64,000 nt of DNA, taken from the NCBI RefSeq assembly GCF_000177635.2, contig NC_014836.1, positions 973,501 to 1,037,500 on the forward strand, read 5' to 3'. Origin of the DNA: Desulfurispirillum indicum S5 (GTDB lineage Bacteria; Chrysiogenota; Chrysiogenetes; Chrysiogenales; Chrysiogenaceae). Made by a program: the position numbers and the translations under genes. Under the pieces are notes generated by a model. That model did not search any database and was not told the origin of the DNA. It saw nothing but the letters and a program-made list of their open reading frames with translations. Shown here piece after piece: positions 63,614 to 64,000 of the stretch (within the stretch, counting starts at the first letter, position 1; each line of letters begins with the position of its first letter).

Positions 63614-64000
63614 TGCTCCTTTTTGACCGGCCAAAAAGGAGCCAAAAAGCCGCCCCCCGAACGCCCGTTTATCCGGTTCGTTTGTTTGCCTGGACTGGAG
63701 ATCCGGCAGAAGCTGCATCCCTGCAGCTCTGCCGGACCACCTGCTTCCTGCAGGTGTCCCGTACGGGTCTTGCCAGCCAGGCTTCACACTCACCGGACGG
63801 GCTCAGGGGGGATTGTTTTTTGCCTCTCCCCCGTGTGCTTGCTTCTGCCAGGCAGCGCCGACTGGAACGCTGGCAGCCCGCAGGGTCGCCGCCACGAAGG
63901 CGGCGACCGCAAACTCAGTCAGGGATGACGGTTGTTTGCGGCCCCAGTTCCAGACAAGCTGACGGCAGAAATCTGCAAGCACTGGGGGCCGCTTTTGCGC
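63613..64000. repeat. large intergenic repeat family C, copy 2 (partial)
   Basis: An inverted, diverged copy of 4866-5279, cut by the window edge. It starts with a hairpin CTCCTTTTTG..CAAAAAGGAG (about 63616-63638). It contains CAGCTCTGCCGGACCAC, the AGGTGTCCCGTACGGGTCTTG block, and GCGGCGACCGCAAAC. No credible gene is visible in the last 387 bases. Confidence 0.7.

Overview
The window is about 64 kb of bacterial chromosome. It is GC-rich, gene-dense and studded with short intergenic repeats. Lipoprotein, DegP-type and ABC export genes indicate a Gram-negative. The mix of a UbiA/MqnP-like prenyltransferase, PaaK, assimilatory sulfate genes, PAS-rich signalling proteins and type I-F CRISPR suggests an anaerobic or respiratory lineage such as Chrysiogenota/Desulfurispirillum or a deltaproteobacterium-like group. 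That assignment is inference only; no rRNA or other decisive marker is present.

Layout. 1-8.5 kb (minus strand): gltX, wrbA, a lipoprotein/permease/ATPase ABC operon, a DegP-like protease, a coiled-coil protein, engB and rpsU. 8.6-20.3 kb: copper ATPase copA, a ParA-like ATPase, two small unknown proteins, a DUF2232-ligA-ubiA operon, then paaK-rsbW-tlyA and one or two tiny unknown genes. 20.4-36 kb: a complete but broken type I-F CRISPR-Cas locus. It has a 39-repeat array, cas6f, csy3, csy2, csy1, cas3 and cas1, with a DnaQ-like exonuclease gene one base upstream of cas1. Three insertion sequences (two identical IS3-family copies in opposite orientation and one IS5-family copy) split csy1 once and cas3 twice. 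Removing each IS plus one copy of its 3-bp target duplication restores uninterrupted frames in both genes. 36-41 kb: a winged-helix/nucleotidyltransferase gene pair flanked by direct repeats, a WYL regulator, metX under a SAM-I-type riboswitch and terminator, and an mnmD-like methyltransferase. 41-47.5 kb: a signalling block with a STAS-like protein, a sigma-54 activator, a receiver-PAS-degenerate GGDEF-PilZ protein and a large PAS histidine kinase. 47.6-51 kb: a secreted nuclease, a DUF2023 protein, and a DndA-like cysteine desulfurase with a small partner protein. 51.4-63.6 kb: cysteine and sulfate assimilation, comprising an Rrf2 regulator with cysK, a PerM-type transporter, an SDR protein, and the run sbp-cysT-cysW-cysA-cysH-cysD-cysN.

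How the genes work together. The right end forms a nearly full route from sulfate uptake (Sbp/CysTWA) through activation (CysDN) and APS reduction (CysH) to cysteine (CysK). A 17-bp AT-rich motif is shared by the promoters of the Rrf2-cysK unit and the sulfate operon, suggesting one regulator. The CRISPR locus probably keeps crRNA processing and perhaps adaptation, but cannot make intact Cas3 or Csy1 in this allele.

At least five families of intergenic repeats occur (called A to E here). Family B, an imperfect palindrome of about 105 bp, sits in four successive gaps of the sulfate operon. Family C, over 400 bp, is present at 4.9 kb and again, inverted, at the right edge of the window.
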